Shown: positions 43,553-51,989 of the stretch, piece by piece | Numbering within the stretch: the stretch's first letter is position 1 | Layout: each line of letters starts with the position of its first letter | Source of the DNA: Qipengyuania gaetbuli | Lineage (GTDB): Bacteria > Pseudomonadota > Alphaproteobacteria > Sphingomonadales > Sphingomonadaceae | Direction: 5' to 3' | Assembly (NCBI RefSeq): GCF_020171365.1 | Contig: NZ_JAIUZO010000002.1 | Span: 310,001 to 374,000, forward strand | Length of the DNA stretch: 64,000 bases | The notes under the pieces: model-generated | Databases searched by the model: none | Seen by the model: only the letters and a program-made list of their open reading frames with translations | Told to the model about the DNA's origin: nothing | Position numbers and translations under genes: made by a program

Positions 43553-45226
43553 ATGGCCGCCCAATACGCCTTTGTCATGAAGGACATGACCAAGACCTTC
43601 CCCGGTGCAAACAAGCCGGTGCTGAACAACATCAACCTGCAGTTCTACCAGGGCGCCAAGATCGGCATCGTGGGTCCCAACGGCGCGGGCAAGTCGACGC
43701 TAATCAAGATCATGGCCGGCATCGACAAGGATTTCACCGGCGAAGCATGGCCGGGCGAGAACATCACTGTCGGCTATCTGGAGCAGGAGCCCGAGCTCGA
43801 CCCGACCAAGACCGTGCTCGAAAACGTGCGTGAAGGCGCGAAGGAAACGGCCGATCTCGTCGCGCGCTTCAACGAAGTCAGCGCGCTGATGTGCGAACCC
43901 GACGCCGATTTCGACGCGCTGGGCGCAGAAATGGGCGAACTGCAGGACAAGATCGACGCAGTCGACGGCTGGACGCTCGACAACCAGCTCGAAGTCGCGA
44001 TGGAAGCACTGCGCTGCCCGCCCGGCGACTGGCCGGTGAAGGACCTGTCTGGCGGTGAAAAGCGCCGCGTCGCGCTGACCCGCCTGCTGATCCAGAAGCC
44101 GTCGATCCTGCTGCTTGACGAACCGACCAACCACCTCGACGCGGAATCCGTCCAGTGGCTTGAAAACCACCTCAAGGAATACGCCGGTGCGGTGCTGATG
44201 ATCACCCACGACCGCTACTTCCTCGACAATGTGGTGGAGTGGATCCTCGAACTCGACCGCGGCAGCTACTATCCGTACGAAGGCAACTACTCGACCTACC
44301 TTGAGAAGAAGGCCAAGCGTCTCGAGCAGGAAAGCCGCGAGGAGAGCGGCAAGCAGAAGGCCCTGCAGCGCGAACTCGAATGGATCCGGCAGACGCCCGC
44401 CGCCCGCCAGACCAAGTCCAAGGCGCGTATCCGCAAGTTCGAGGAACTGCAGAACAGCCAGGACAACCGTGCCGTCGGCAAGGCCCAGATCGTCATCCAG
44501 GTGCCCGAACGCCTCGGCGGCAAGGTCATCGAGGCGAAGGGCATTTCCAAGGCCTATGGCGACAAGTTGCTGTTCGAAGACCTCAGCTTCACCCTGCCCC
44601 CGGGCGGCATCGTCGGCGTGATCGGCCCCAACGGCGCGGGCAAGTCCACGCTGTTCAAGATCCTGACCGGCAAGGAAGAACCCGACAGCGGCACGATCGA
44701 GATCGGTTCGACAGTGCGTCTCGGTTATGTCGACCAGAGCCGCGACCACCTGAACCCGCAGAACAACGTCTGGGAGGAAATCTCCGACGGGCTCGATTAC
44801 ATGAAGGTCAACGGGCAGGATATGTCGACGCGCGCCTATGTCGGCGCCTTCAACTTCAAGGGCCCGGACCAGCAGAAGAACGTCGGCAAGCTATCGGGCG
44901 GTGAACGCAACCGCGTCCACATGGCGAAGATGCTGAAGGCGGGCGGCAACGTGCTGCTGCTGGACGAACCGACCAACGACCTCGACGTCGAAACGCTCGC
45001 TGCGCTGGAAGACGCGATCGAGAATTTCGCCGGCTGCGCCGTGGTCATTTCGCACGACCGCTTCTTCCTCGACCGACTGGCCACGCACATCCTTGCTTTC
45101 GAGGGCAACAGCCACGTCGAATGGTTCGAAGGCAACTTCGAGGCTTACGAAGAGGACAAGCGCCGCCGCCTAGGCGATGCGGCCGACCGTCCGACGCGTC
45201 TCGCCTACAAGAAACTGACGCGTTAA
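43553..45226 (+). CDS. ettA: Energy-dependent translational throttle protein EttA
   Basis: 557 residues, an ABC-F ATPase that binds the ribosomal E site and couples elongation to the ATP/ADP ratio. Two cassettes: GPNGAGKST, LSGGEKRR and DEPTNHLDAESVQWLE; then GPNGAGKST, LSGGERNR and DEPTNDLDVETL. Between them is the arm and linker region (EKKAKRLEQESREESGKQKALQREL, then EWIRQTPAARQTKSKARI) characteristic of EttA. The N-terminus MAAQYAFVMKDMTKTFPGA fits the family. Second ABC-F protein in the window, after the Uup-like one at 22932. Confidence 0.97.
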   Translation: MAAQYAFVMKDMTKTFPGANKPVLNNINLQFYQGAKIGIVGPNGAGKSTLIKIMAGIDKDFTGEAWPGENITVGYLEQEPELDPTKTVLENVREGAKETADLVARFNEVSALMCEPDADFDALGAEMGELQDKIDAVDGWTLDNQLEVAMEALRCPPGDWPVKDLSGGEKRRVALTRLLIQKPSILLLDEPTNHLDAESVQWLENHLKEYAGAVLMITHDRYFLDNVVEWILELDRGSYYPYEGNYSTYLEKKAKRLEQESREESGKQKALQRELEWIRQTPAARQTKSKARIRKFEELQNSQDNRAVGKAQIVIQVPERLGGKVIEAKGISKAYGDKLLFEDLSFTLPPGGIVGVIGPNGAGKSTLFKILTGKEEPDSGTIEIGSTVRLGYVDQSRDHLNPQNNVWEEISDGLDYMKVNGQDMSTRAYVGAFNFKGPDQQKNVGKLSGGERNRVHMAKMLKAGGNVLLLDEPTNDLDVETLAALEDAIENFAGCAVVISHDRFFLDRLATHILAFEGNSHVEWFEGNFEAYEEDKRRRLGDAADRPTRLAYKKLTR

Positions 45227-45277
45227 GGCTGGCGTCACAGTCGACCGGCCAGGAGGACTTTCAAGGGGGGGGAAATC

Positions 45278-47086
45278 TTGAGCCGGGGGACTGCAAGCCA
45301 TAGCGAGAGATATGTCTGGCCGCTGGTCTACAGCCTGGCCTGGCTTGTCTGCGCCTATATCGCGCTGGAACTGACGCAGGGCGAGGACGGGATCGCGGCC
45401 GTTTGGCCGTCGAGCGGCATTTTCGTCGCCTCGCTGCTCCACCTTGGCCGGAGCGGGCGGATCGCGACGACCGTCGGCGTCGGAATTGCGAGCCTGCTGG
45501 CGAACTATGTCGGCGGCCTCTCGCCACTCGCCTGTTTCGGCTACACGGTCGCGAACCTCGCCGAAGGCTGGCTGGTCTTCTACCTGATGGGCGGCGAGCA
45601 GAGCCGCGGCAAGCTGCTGGCGCGACCGATGAACCTCATCCGCTTTGCCGCCTCGGCCATGTTCGTCGCCATGCTCAGCGCAGGCGTGGCCGGCGTGCTG
45701 TCTGCCAAGTTCGATCTCGATTTCCTGACCTCGTGGGCGACAACTGTCGGCCTCGGCATGCTGATCGTGGCGCCATTCATCTTGTTCCTCGTCCAGAGCG
45801 ACGAGGGGCGCAAACGGCTGGTCAGCGTGCGCACGGTCTGGGCGCTGATGCTGGTGGCCGTCGCATCGCTGGCCGCCTTCGGGCAGGCCCAAATCCCGCT
45901 GCTGTTCCTGCCGGTTCTGGCGATCTCTATCGCCACGGCGGCGCTCGGCCTCAGCGGTGCCGCGCTCGCATTGCTGGTGGTCGCGGTCATCGGATCGGTG
46001 CTGACAGTCTACGATACCGGCCCGGTCAGCGGCTATTTCCCGCTGCAGGGCCAGCAGGTCCTGTTCCTGCAGGTCTATTTCCTCGGCCTGCTCGTCAGCG
46101 CCATGCCGGTCGCCCTGATGCTGGCGCAGCGCCAGCGCGACCTCGTCAAGCTGTCGACCAGCAACCGCTTCCTTACTTCCGCCGAAAAGGCGGCCAAGGT
46201 TGGTCACTGGCGCTACGCTCCGTCCGACGGCGCGGTCTATCTCTCCTCGGAAGCCCGCCGCATGCTGGGCGAGGATGCGCGCCCGCATACCGTCGCCGAC
46301 ATCGCCGACCTCTTCCACGACGACGATCGCAAGCGCGTGGCGCACGTGCTGCTGCAATCGCTCGCCACGGGCGTGCCCTTCGTGTTCGAGGCGCGCATCC
46401 CCGGCCCGCAGGGCGAGATGTTCGATACCGAATGCCGCGGCGAGGTCGAATGGGCCGACGACCCGCAGAAGATCGCCATCTTCGGCACGATGATGGACAT
46501 CACCGACCGCGCGAACACCATGCGCGAACTGGCCAACGCCCGCGCCCATGCCGAGCGCGAGGCCGAGGAAACCCGCCAGCTGGCCGAAACCGACCACCTC
46601 ACCGGCATCGCCAACCGCCGCAAGGTCCTTTCCGATCTCGAACGCACCGTGCTCGACGGGCGCGCGCGCTCCGAGAAGGTGGCCATCGCCATGGTCGACG
46701 TCGACCATTTCAAGTCGATCAACGACCGCTTCGGCCATGAAGCGGGCGACCGCACACTGCAGCAGATTGCCTCGATCCTTATGGACCGTTTTGCCGATGC
46801 AGGAATGGTCGGGCGCTTCGGGGGCGAGGAATTCCTCATCGTGACCCGCGGGCTCGGCGCCAGCGAACTGGATGCGCGCTGCACCGCGCTGCGCGATTTC
46901 CTGTGCACCTATGCCTGGCCGGTCGAGGGGCTGAGCGAACTGACGCTCAGCATCGGGATTGCCGAACTGGGCGAAGGGGCGAGCGAGACCGACCTCCTCA
47001 ACGCTGCCGACAAGGCCCTCTATTTCGCCAAGCGCGGCGGACGTAACCGCTCGGTCGTATTCGAAGGCAATCTCATCAGGGTGTAA
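45278..47086 (+). CDS. Diguanylate cyclase with MASE1 and PAS domains
   Basis: 602 residues. A MASE1-type membrane sensor of eight helices (start VWPLVYSLAWLVCAYIALEL, with the AAVWPSSGIFVASLL motif), a PAS domain (around AAKVGHWRYAPSDGAVYLSSEARRML, with a FHDDDR stretch), and a GGDEF domain with GGEEF and AMVDVDHFKSINDRFGHEAGD. The I-site RxxD is absent (ADAG in that place), so feedback inhibition is unlikely. TTG start at 45278 with GGGGGGAAAT before it. The 3' end overlaps the oxidase gene by 11 bases. Confidence 0.92.
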   Translation: MSRGTASHSERYVWPLVYSLAWLVCAYIALELTQGEDGIAAVWPSSGIFVASLLHLGRSGRIATTVGVGIASLLANYVGGLSPLACFGYTVANLAEGWLVFYLMGGEQSRGKLLARPMNLIRFAASAMFVAMLSAGVAGVLSAKFDLDFLTSWATTVGLGMLIVAPFILFLVQSDEGRKRLVSVRTVWALMLVAVASLAAFGQAQIPLLFLPVLAISIATAALGLSGAALALLVVAVIGSVLTVYDTGPVSGYFPLQGQQVLFLQVYFLGLLVSAMPVALMLAQRQRDLVKLSTSNRFLTSAEKAAKVGHWRYAPSDGAVYLSSEARRMLGEDARPHTVADIADLFHDDDRKRVAHVLLQSLATGVPFVFEARIPGPQGEMFDTECRGEVEWADDPQKIAIFGTMMDITDRANTMRELANARAHAEREAEETRQLAETDHLTGIANRRKVLSDLERTVLDGRARSEKVAIAMVDVDHFKSINDRFGHEAGDRTLQQIASILMDRFADAGMVGRFGGEEFLIVTRGLGASELDARCTALRDFLCTYAWPVEGLSELTLSIGIAELGEGASETDLLNAADKALYFAKRGGRNRSVVFEGNLIRV

Positions 47087-47696
47087 GCCAGCGGTCGCCT
47101 GTGTCGCCGATCAATGCGCGGCGATGGCCTTCGTGGGACAACCAGTACCAGTCCACTTCCGACAGCGTTACCAGCAACACGGCGAAATTGGCCCGCGCGG
47201 GTACCAACTGTTCATCGGTCGGCTGTTCGCCCTGCGCCCAGTCGGGAAGCCCGCTGGACGGACCATCGCTTTCCTCGCCCGGGGCGGCGCCGAGATAGCA
47301 CCGGCGCGCGAAATTGGTGCTCGATGCCCAGGCCGCATCGGCCAGCTCCGTATCCGTTTCGATCCGGCCCCGGCCCCGGCAGCGCAGCTGCACCTTCGCA
47401 TCGGGATCGTAGAACAGCACTGCCATGTCGGCTCCCGCACCGATCACCTGCACCTTGGGCGAGCGGATATCGGTGTGAAACCGCAAGGTGGAACTGTCGG
47501 TGTCGAATTCGCGCAGCACCATGATCCGCGCATCGGCATCGGGGGTAATCACGACCGGCGTGTGCATCGCCGACTTGCGGCCCGATGCGGCCATGGTGAG
47601 ACGATCGGCGATATCGGCGCGGACCTTGTCGAGCGTATCGTACATGGCGTTGCAAACGCACCAGAGGCGGCTTGGTGTCAAGACGTCAGCATTCAT
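47076..47696 (-). CDS. Pyridoxamine 5'-phosphate oxidase family protein
   Basis: About 206 residues with the split-barrel flavin-binding fold of the PNPOx family: DADARIMVLREFDTDSSTLRFHTDIRSPKVQVIGAGADMAVLFYDPDAKVQLRCRGRGRI. The middle and C-terminal parts (WASSTNFARRCYLGAAPGEESDG, VDWYWLSHEGHRRA) resemble a heme- or flavin-binding subgroup rather than true PdxH. I do not assign vitamin B6 synthesis. The start is uncertain: ATG 47696, 47645 or 47714, none with a good ribosome-binding site. The 3' end overlaps the MASE1-GGDEF gene. Confidence 0.8.
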   Translation of the reverse strand: MNADVLTPSRLWCVCNAMYDTLDKVRADIADRLTMAASGRKSAMHTPVVITPDADARIMVLREFDTDSSTLRFHTDIRSPKVQVIGAGADMAVLFYDPDAKVQLRCRGRGRIETDTELADAAWASSTNFARRCYLGAAPGEESDGPSSGLPDWAQGEQPTDEQLVPARANFAVLLVTLSEVDWYWLSHEGHRRALIGDTGDRWLTP

Positions 47697-47738
47697 GTTG
47701 GGGCGCTGAAACATGAACGAGAAGCCAGCAGGCCGGTT

Positions 47739-47779
47739 CAGTTACAAGACAGGACGTTCTGCTACATCGTGTTACATCG
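47739..47779 (+). promoter_or_regulatory. Phased TTACA repeats upstream of the RcnB-like gene
   Basis: TGCTACATCG (47760-47769) and TGTTACATCG (47770-47779) stand directly side by side, and a third core, TTACA, lies at 47742. The cores are thus spaced 20 and 10 bases, that is, on one face of the helix, as expected for OmpR/PhoP-class regulators. The same GTTACAAG string occurs on the reverse strand 10-20 bases before the response regulator at 20009. A regulatory role is inferred. Confidence 0.5.
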
Positions 47780-47832
47780 AAGAAGGAGCCGCGGGTGGTG
47801 GAGCGGTCTCACGAGCGAAAAAGGATAGCTCA

Positions 47833-48855
47833 ATGACTGTGACCAAGCTGATGAAAGGCAGTGCCCTGGGTGCCCTCGCAATTGCGATGGCGACCACCGT
47901 GCTGCCTGCCCAGGCGTCGGCTGCCGAAGCCACCGCGCAGGAACGCCCCGACCGCGAACGCGGCGAACGCCGCCAGGAACGCCGCAGCGAACGCCGCGAA
48001 GTTCGCCAGGAACGCCGCGAAGCCCGTCCGCAGCAGCGCGAGGAGCGCCGCGAGGTGCGCCAGGAACGCCGCGCAGAACCCGGCCCGCGCATCGAGCGCC
48101 GCGCCCCGATCGAGAACATGCGCGAGCGCCAGATCGATCGCCGCCAGACCGTCGCCACCGCACAGTCGCGTGGCGAGGAGCGTCGCGGCCGTGACTGGAA
48201 CCAGTCCGAACGGCGCGCCGAGGTAGCCCAGGAACGTCAGGGTCGCGACTGGAACCGCTCGGAAAGCCGCGATGATCGCCGGGGTGAGCGTCGAGACGAT
48301 AGGCGTGCAGAACGCTGGGACGGCAACCGCGATGCCGCGCGCATCATCCGCCGCGAACGCGTCGAGGACGCCCGCCGCGAAGCCTATCGCGACGGCCGCC
48401 GTGACGAGCGCCGGGGCGATTACCGCGAGAACCGCGAGATCCGCCGCGATGCCTATCGTGACGGCTACCGCGACGCTCGCCGGAGCGACCGGAACGATCG
48501 CCGCGCCCGCTACTACGACGGACGCCGCTGGCACGATTACGACCGGTGGGACCACCGTCACTGGCGCTCGAACACGCGCTACGACTGGTACCGCTATCGC
48601 AATCACAACCACAGCATCTTCCGTCTCGGCCGCTACTACGCGCCCTATCGCGGATACAGCTATCGCCGCCTGAACATCGGTTTCTATCTCGGGGACCTGT
48701 TCTTCGGCAGCCGCTACTGGATCAACGATCCCTGGCGTTACCGCCTGCCGGAAGTCTACGGCCCCTATCGCTGGGTCCGTTATTACGACGACGTGCTGCT
48801 GGTCGATATCTACAGCGGCGAAGTGGTCGACGTGATTTACGACTTCTTCTGGTAA
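47833..48855 (+). CDS. RcnB-like periplasmic protein, Arg-rich
   Basis: 340 residues. After a signal peptide (MTVTKLMKGSALGALAIAMATTVLPAQASA), residues 35-230 are extremely rich in Arg/Glu/Asp, built from short repeats such as RREVRQERR, GRDWNRSE and YRDGYRDARR. The C-terminal 100 residues carry the RcnB-type ending (RYYAPYRGYSYRRLNIG, then RYYDDVLLVDIYSGEVVDVIYDFFW). Family members contribute to Ni/Co homeostasis in enterobacteria, but for this group the role is unknown. An ATG at 47713 is in frame, but the start at 47833, with AAGGA and a signal peptide, is the real one. Confidence 0.85.
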   Translation: MTVTKLMKGSALGALAIAMATTVLPAQASAAEATAQERPDRERGERRQERRSERREVRQERREARPQQREERREVRQERRAEPGPRIERRAPIENMRERQIDRRQTVATAQSRGEERRGRDWNQSERRAEVAQERQGRDWNRSESRDDRRGERRDDRRAERWDGNRDAARIIRRERVEDARREAYRDGRRDERRGDYRENREIRRDAYRDGYRDARRSDRNDRRARYYDGRRWHDYDRWDHRHWRSNTRYDWYRYRNHNHSIFRLGRYYAPYRGYSYRRLNIGFYLGDLFFGSRYWINDPWRYRLPEVYGPYRWVRYYDDVLLVDIYSGEVVDVIYDFFW

Positions 48856-48871
48856 GCCCTTTTCAGGCTCC

Positions 48872-48940
48872 TGCCCGAAGGGAGAAGAGTGGCCCTTCGG
48901 GCAAGATACCCCCGCCGAGCGATCGGCGGGGGTTTTTCTT
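48872..48940. terminator. Double hairpin terminator
   Basis: A first 11-base stem (TGCCCGAAGGG / CCCTTCGGGCA, 48872-48903) is followed by a second (CCCCCGCCGA / TCGGCGGGGG, 48909-48932) with TTTTTCTTT after it. The second is a strong terminator for the RcnB-like gene and faces the convergent cytochrome gene. Confidence 0.9.
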
Positions 48941-48944
48941 TGCC

Positions 48945-49502
48945 TCAGCCCGGCACCTTGCCGAAGGGCAGCATGCGGAAGATGCCGCCGTTCTTGTCGA
49001 AGAAAGTGTGCTTCAAGGCGCCCAGGATGTGCAGCGCGATGAGGTAGATGAAGACCTCGCCGCCGGTCTTGTGGAAGCCGATGATGGCCTTGCCCGCATC
49101 GGGGTTTTCACCCACCGGCAGCGCCGGCAGCGAGAAGAGGCCGAAAACGTCGACGCCCAGCCCGAAGAACGAACCGGCAAGCCAGCCGCCGATCGGCAGG
49201 CCGATGAGCAGGACGTAGAAGATCACATGGACCGTGCGCGCCAGCACCCGCTCCCAGTTCGCCAGATTGCTCGGCAGCGGCGGGACCGGATGGGTCCAGC
49301 GCCACAACAGGCGGCCGATCGTGAGCAGCAGGATGGTGATGCCCAGCGCTTTGTGATTGGCCATTAGCGGCGCCTTTTCCGCATCGCCCAGGTGCTCGGC
49401 CGCCTCGACGATACGCCAGTTCACGATCACAGCGACCGCGATAACCCAGTGAAATATCATCGCGCCGATCGAATAGCGGCGGCCGCTGGTGGTGGTATCC
49501 AT
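48945..49502 (-). CDS. cybB: Cytochrome b561
   Basis: 185 residues, four membrane helices. Heme-ligand histidines are in MIFHWVIA, ANHKALG, HVIFYVLLIG and LIALHILGALKH; the ending HTFFDKNGGIFRMLPFG is typical. Membrane di-heme protein that moves electrons between quinol and other partners; bacterial members act as superoxide:quinone oxidoreductases. The start is the ATG at 49502. Confidence 0.93.
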   Translation of the reverse strand: MDTTTSGRRYSIGAMIFHWVIAVAVIVNWRIVEAAEHLGDAEKAPLMANHKALGITILLLTIGRLLWRWTHPVPPLPSNLANWERVLARTVHVIFYVLLIGLPIGGWLAGSFFGLGVDVFGLFSLPALPVGENPDAGKAIIGFHKTGGEVFIYLIALHILGALKHTFFDKNGGIFRMLPFGKVPG

Positions 49503-49600
49503 TGTTTGTCTCCCCGAAGTGTGCGGAGAAACTAGACGTTTGCGTGAGCGGCACAAGATGCCGCCTTGCGGGGCGCGCCCCGATTGGTAACAGTCGGGCC

Positions 49601-50269
49601 ATGACCAAGACCGCAATCATTCCCGACCAGGACGCGCTGAAGCGCATCGGCAAGCAGGTGCGTGCACGCCTCGAGGCCGATCCTGACATCTACAAGGTGC
49701 CGACCGACAAGGCGGAAATCTTTGCCGTGCCGAACTTCCTTTCGGCCGAGGAATGCCGCCGCTTCATTACGATGATCGATGTCGTCGCACGGCCCAGCGA
49801 GTTGCACGAGACCGCCTATATCGAGAAGTTCCGTACCTCGTACTCGGGCAATTTCGATCCGCGCGATCCTTTCGTGAAGGGCATTTCGCGCCGGATCGAC
49901 GATTTGCTTGGCATGAATCCGATGTGCGGCGAATCCATCCAGGGCCAGCGTTACCTGCCGGGACAGGAATTCAAGCCGCACAACGACTGGTTCTATACCG
50001 ACCAGGAATACTGGCAGCTTGAACGCAAGCGCGGCGGCCAGCGGTGCTGGACGGCCATGGCCTTCCTCAACGTGGTCGAAGAAGGCGGGCACACGCATTT
50101 CACCGAGGTCGGTGCCTCGATCGAACCCAAGCCCGGCGTCCTGCTGGTCTGGAACAATGCCACGCCCGACGGCGTGCCCAACGAAGGCACGATGCACGCG
50201 GGCACACCGGTCATAAAGGGAGCGAAATACGTCCTGACCAAGTGGTACCGGACGCGCAAGCACGTCTGA
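49601..50269 (+). CDS. Prolyl 4-hydroxylase-like 2-oxoglutarate/Fe(II) oxygenase
   Basis: 222 residues with the double-stranded beta-helix fold. The iron ligands are H and D in FKPHNDW and the distal His in GTMHAGTPV; the 2-oxoglutarate-binding Lys is in VLTKWYR. FLSAEECRRFITMID and GQRYLPGQEF are typical of P4H-like proteins. The substrate is probably a proline or other residue of a protein, but is unknown. Convergent with lysK, four bases apart. Confidence 0.9.
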   Translation: MTKTAIIPDQDALKRIGKQVRARLEADPDIYKVPTDKAEIFAVPNFLSAEECRRFITMIDVVARPSELHETAYIEKFRTSYSGNFDPRDPFVKGISRRIDDLLGMNPMCGESIQGQRYLPGQEFKPHNDWFYTDQEYWQLERKRGGQRCWTAMAFLNVVEEGGHTHFTEVGASIEPKPGVLLVWNNATPDGVPNEGTMHAGTPVIKGAKYVLTKWYRTRKHV

Positions 50270-50273
50270 GGCG

Positions 50274-51902
50274 TCAGCCGCGGGCCAGCGCCTCGGCGAT
50301 GAGCTTGCGGCTGTTTTCGATCCCGTAAAGCGCGATGAAGCTGCCCATGCGCGGCCCCTGGTCGCTGCCGAGCAGCGTCTGGTAAAGCGCCTTGAACCAG
50401 TCGCGCAGGTTCTCGAACCCGTATTCCTCGCGCTTGCCGATCTCGTAGACTTCGGTCTGCAAGTCTTCGGCGCTGGTATCGGCATCGGCCTTGGCGAGAT
50501 AGGCGTCGAGCGCCTTCAGAGCCGCAGCCTCGTTCGCTGCCGGGGCGCGCTTTTCCAGCGTGGGCGCAATATAGTCGCGCGTGTAGTTCACCGCCGTCTC
50601 GATCAGCACTTCCAGTTCGGGCGTCACCTTGCCCTCGCCGATATAGCTTTCGAGATATTCGCGCAGGTTCGGGACCGTTGCTTCCGCGCCCAGCACGCTG
50701 GCGAGGTTGAGCAGGAGGCCATAGGTCACCGGCAGGCTGTCGCCGCCACCCGGAGCCTCTTCCGCGTCGAACCCGCCATTGGCGCGCAGCAGGTGCCACG
50801 CCGGATTGCCGAGCTGCTTGTCGAGGTCCTGTTCGTTCAATCGCTCACGGAACTGCCAGTAATCGTCGACCGCGCGCGGGATCACGCCAACGTGCAGCTG
50901 CTTGGCGCTCTTCGGGTTGGGGAAGATGTAGAAGCCGAGGCTCTCCTCGCTACCATATTGCAGCCATTCCTCGATCGACAGGCCGTTGCCCTTGGACTTG
51001 GAGATCTTCTCGCCGTTCTGGTCGAGGAACATCTCGTAGATCAGGCCTTCCGGCTTGCGGCCGCCGAGCACCTGCACGATCTTGCCCGACTGCACGCCGC
51101 TGTCGGTCAGGTCCTTGCCGTACATCTCGTAATCGACGCCCAGCGCATACCAGCGCATCGCCCAGTCGACCTTCCACTGCAGCTTGGACATGCCGCCGAG
51201 CGCGGATTGTTCGACCGTGCTGCCGTCCTCGTCGGTGAAGCGGATTGTGCCGGCTTCGGCATCGACCACCTCTACCGGAACCTGCAGCACGCGGCCCGTC
51301 GACGGGCTGATCGGCAGGACCGGTGAATAGGTTTGCCGCCGCTCTTCGCGCAGCGTGGGCAGCATGATGTCGAGGATCGCCTGGTTCTTGCGCAGGACCT
51401 GCCGCAGCGCATCGTCGAAGCGCCCGGAATTGTACATGTCGTTCGCGGCGATGAATTCGTACTGGAAGCCGAAGCGGTCGAGAAATTCGCGTAAGCGCGC
51501 GTTGTTGTGCGCAGCAAAGCTTTCGTGGCCCTTCTCGAACGGGTCGGGCACGCGGGACAGCGGCAGGTGCAAGTTCGCCTCGAGCAGCGCCTGGTTGGGC
51601 ACGTTGTCGGGCACCTTGCGCAACCCGTCCATGTCATCGGAAAACGCGACGAGGCGCGTCCTGCCGTCTTCGGGCTTGGCGCCGATCATCGCCTCGAAGG
51701 CACGGCGCACCAGGGTGGTGCGCAGCACTTCCTGGAAGGTGCCGATATGCGGCAGGCCGCTCGGGCCATAGCCGGTTTCGAACAGCACGGGGCTGCCGTC
51801 GGGCTTGGTGCCGTCGGGATAGCGTTTGAGCAGGCGCTGCGCCTCCTGGAACGGCCAGGCCTTGGACACGCGCGCGGCGGCGATCAGATCGTTCATGCTC
51901 AT
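50274..51902 (-). CDS. lysK: Lysyl-tRNA synthetase, class I
   Basis: 542 residues. This is the archaeal-type class I enzyme, with the Rossmann signatures PSGLPHIGTF (HIGH-like) and KISKSKGNG (KMSKS-like). Class I LysRS replaces the usual class II enzyme in alphaproteobacteria. Start at 51902, where AAGAGGG lies 7 bases upstream; MNDLI at 51896 and an in-frame codon at 51938 are alternatives. Monocistronic on this strand. Confidence 0.95.
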   Translation of the reverse strand: MSMNDLIAAARVSKAWPFQEAQRLLKRYPDGTKPDGSPVLFETGYGPSGLPHIGTFQEVLRTTLVRRAFEAMIGAKPEDGRTRLVAFSDDMDGLRKVPDNVPNQALLEANLHLPLSRVPDPFEKGHESFAAHNNARLREFLDRFGFQYEFIAANDMYNSGRFDDALRQVLRKNQAILDIMLPTLREERRQTYSPVLPISPSTGRVLQVPVEVVDAEAGTIRFTDEDGSTVEQSALGGMSKLQWKVDWAMRWYALGVDYEMYGKDLTDSGVQSGKIVQVLGGRKPEGLIYEMFLDQNGEKISKSKGNGLSIEEWLQYGSEESLGFYIFPNPKSAKQLHVGVIPRAVDDYWQFRERLNEQDLDKQLGNPAWHLLRANGGFDAEEAPGGGDSLPVTYGLLLNLASVLGAEATVPNLREYLESYIGEGKVTPELEVLIETAVNYTRDYIAPTLEKRAPAANEAAALKALDAYLAKADADTSAEDLQTEVYEIGKREEYGFENLRDWFKALYQTLLGSDQGPRMGSFIALYGIENSRKLIAEALARG

Positions 51903-51989
51903 GGCGCACCCTCTTGCCGCTGGCGCGCGCTTTCGCAAGTGCGAAGTGCTGTGGGCTGCCCGGAGGCAGGAAGGATAAAGGCGGTGCCT

